From the NCBI RefSeq assembly GCF_900626285.1, contig NZ_LR131147.1, positions 2,844,176 to 2,867,886 on the forward strand: a stretch of 23,711 nucleotides of DNA, read 5' to 3'. The notes under the pieces are model-generated. The model did no database searches, was not told where the DNA came from, and worked only from the letters and a program-made list of their open reading frames with translations. Made by a program: the position numbers and the translations under genes. The stretch is from Intestinimonas massiliensis (ex Afouda et al. 2020). GTDB lineage: Bacteria > Bacillota > Clostridia > Oscillospirales > Oscillospiraceae. Positions 22,872 to 23,711 of the stretch are shown here, piece after piece. Numbering within the stretch: the stretch's first letter is position 1; each line of letters starts with the position of its first letter.

Positions 22872-23547
22872 ATTCTCCTCTTGGGTCCGGGTCGCCCTCC
22901 ACCAGCTCCATATACTGGTAATAGGGCAGCAGAAATTCATAGTCGGCCACCAGGGCGTCCGCCAGGTCGTGGGACCACAGCAGGTCGCAGTGTTCCTCCT
23001 CATGGCTGAGGGAAAAGCTCTTTTTGGCGTACCAGGGGGCCAGCAGCGGAGAGGCCGCCGTCTTGGGCCGCTTGTACTCCGGCCCCTCCAGCACGAACCG
23101 GTCCTGCCGGTTCAGCCGCCGGGTCAGCTGCTCCATGGGGGCCGGGTCCCGGTCCATCCGGGCGCGGAACTTGGCCATGGTCACCGGCGGGGCCTGCCAG
23201 AAGCCCATGCCGCAGGACCAGCTGTCCGGGGCGATCTCAAACCAGAACACCGGGGAAAAGCTGCCCTCCTCGTGGGGGCGGTGGATGCTCATCCACAAAT
23301 GGTCCTTGTAGGGTCCCCGGCCGAAGAGCCGCCGGGCGTCCCGGTAGATGCGGGACACCTTGCACACCAGGGGCATATCCTTGTGCTTCTGGGAAAAGCG
23401 CTCATACACCTCGGCGCTGAGGGCCTTCATGGGGGCGAGCAGGTGGGTCTGGTAGTCCTCCTTGTGGGCCTCGAACCAGGTGCGCTCGTTGTTGAACCGG
23501 ATGCCCCACAGAAAGTCCACGGTGGCGCCGGAAAATCCTTGAAACAT
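22870..23547 (-). CDS. DUF2461 domain-containing protein
   Basis: 225 aa covering the whole DUF2461 (TIGR02453-like) domain: FNNERTWFEAHKEDY near the start, VSRIYRDARRLFGRGPYKDH, and WFEIAPDSWSCGMGFW followed by MAKFRARMDRDP. These are the usual conserved stretches of the family, and 225 aa is its normal length. It is a soluble cytoplasmic protein with no known activity. The start at 23547 has AAAGGAG 10 nt upstream. The reading frame stays open further upstream to the window edge, but a strong hairpin at 23575-23601 lies in that stretch, so the 23547 start is favoured. Confidence 0.92.
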   Translation of the reverse strand: MFQGFSGATVDFLWGIRFNNERTWFEAHKEDYQTHLLAPMKALSAEVYERFSQKHKDMPLVCKVSRIYRDARRLFGRGPYKDHLWMSIHRPHEEGSFSPVFWFEIAPDSWSCGMGFWQAPPVTMAKFRARMDRDPAPMEQLTRRLNRQDRFVLEGPEYKRPKTAASPLLAPWYAKKSFSLSHEEEHCDLLWSHDLADALVADYEFLLPYYQYMELVEGDPDPRGE

Positions 23548-23574
23548 ACTGTTTTTTCTCCTTTGCAGCAGGGA

Positions 23575-23601
23575 AGGCCCCCCGGCGGTACCGGGGGGCC
23601 T
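23575..23601. terminator. Strong GC-rich hairpin upstream of the DUF2461 gene
   Basis: AGGCCCCCCGG (23575-23585) pairs perfectly with 23591-23601 across the loop CGGTA. No T tract follows on either strand. It could end a gene entering from the right edge on the minus strand, or be a 5' stem in the DUF2461 mRNA. The remaining bases to 23711 contain no ORF that I can assign. Confidence 0.45.
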
Positions 23602-23711
23602 CCGCGGATGGTGTGATTGGCTCAGGCCGCCGGACTCTCCGGCACCGGCTCCATGCCCGGGCCCGCCGTGGTGGTGGCGGCGGGGGGTGTGGGCGGTCCC
23701 TTTTATCCCTT

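Noticed and set aside
22043..22921. Plus-strand open frame of 292 codons opposite the deacetylase
   Set aside because: It crosses the terminator T tract and is antisense to a complete CE4 motif set.
15241..23592. Shared GCGGTACCG in the hairpins at 15235-15270 and 23575-23601
   Set aside because: Only nine bases are shared, with different stem positions and flanks; two occurrences are too few to call a dispersed element.

Overview
The window looks like a chromosomal segment of a GC-rich, low-redox gut Clostridium-type Firmicute, most likely Oscillospiraceae of the Flavonifractor/Pseudoflavonifractor/Lawsonibacter kind. This is inferred from very G/C-biased third codon positions, AGGAGG-type ribosome binding sites, S-layer homology (SLH) domains, an LTA-synthase-like sulfatase-fold protein and a LytR-CpsA-Psr protein. 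No rRNA, tRNA, CRISPR array, transposase or phage gene was seen.

Layout. (1) Bases 1-12057, minus strand: one enormous secreted subtilisin-like protease, open through the left edge (4019 codons visible, no stop). It has a signal peptide, propeptide, D225/H304/S645 catalytic triad with an inserted PA domain, an Fn3_5-like domain, and then two successive copies of a composite module (beta-helix, beta-sandwich, helical stretch, array of InlB/Listeria-Bacteroides repeats). (2) 12171-15035, minus: an SLH-anchored surface protein with one InlB repeat and a large unrecognised C-terminal region. It has a strong promoter and a leader that may encode a short peptide. A hairpin separates it from the protease gene. 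(3) 15281-17155, minus: an LTA-synthase-family membrane phosphotransferase. (4) 17249-20318, minus: an operon of a Crp/Fnr-like regulator, lipoprotein substrate-binding protein, permease and ATPase of the nitrate/sulfonate/taurine/pyrimidine-precursor ABC class. (5) 20443-20736, plus: a small Cys-rich protein divergent from the regulator. (6) 20870-22003, plus: an LCP protein, convergent with a minus-strand polysaccharide deacetylase (22046-22807) across a near-perfect two-way terminator. (7) 22870-23547, minus: a DUF2461 protein. The last 160 bases hold a strong hairpin and no gene I can identify.

Most of the window serves the cell envelope: surface protease, SLH protein, teichoic-acid-type polymer synthesis, polymer attachment (LCP) and glycan deacetylation. 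The two surface proteins form the most unusual part. They share a signal-peptide style and the InlB repeat type, sit next to each other on the same strand, and could be displayed together on the S-layer or cell wall; that last point is inference. The very long open frames on the plus strand opposite the protease and SLH genes are shadows produced by strong codon bias.
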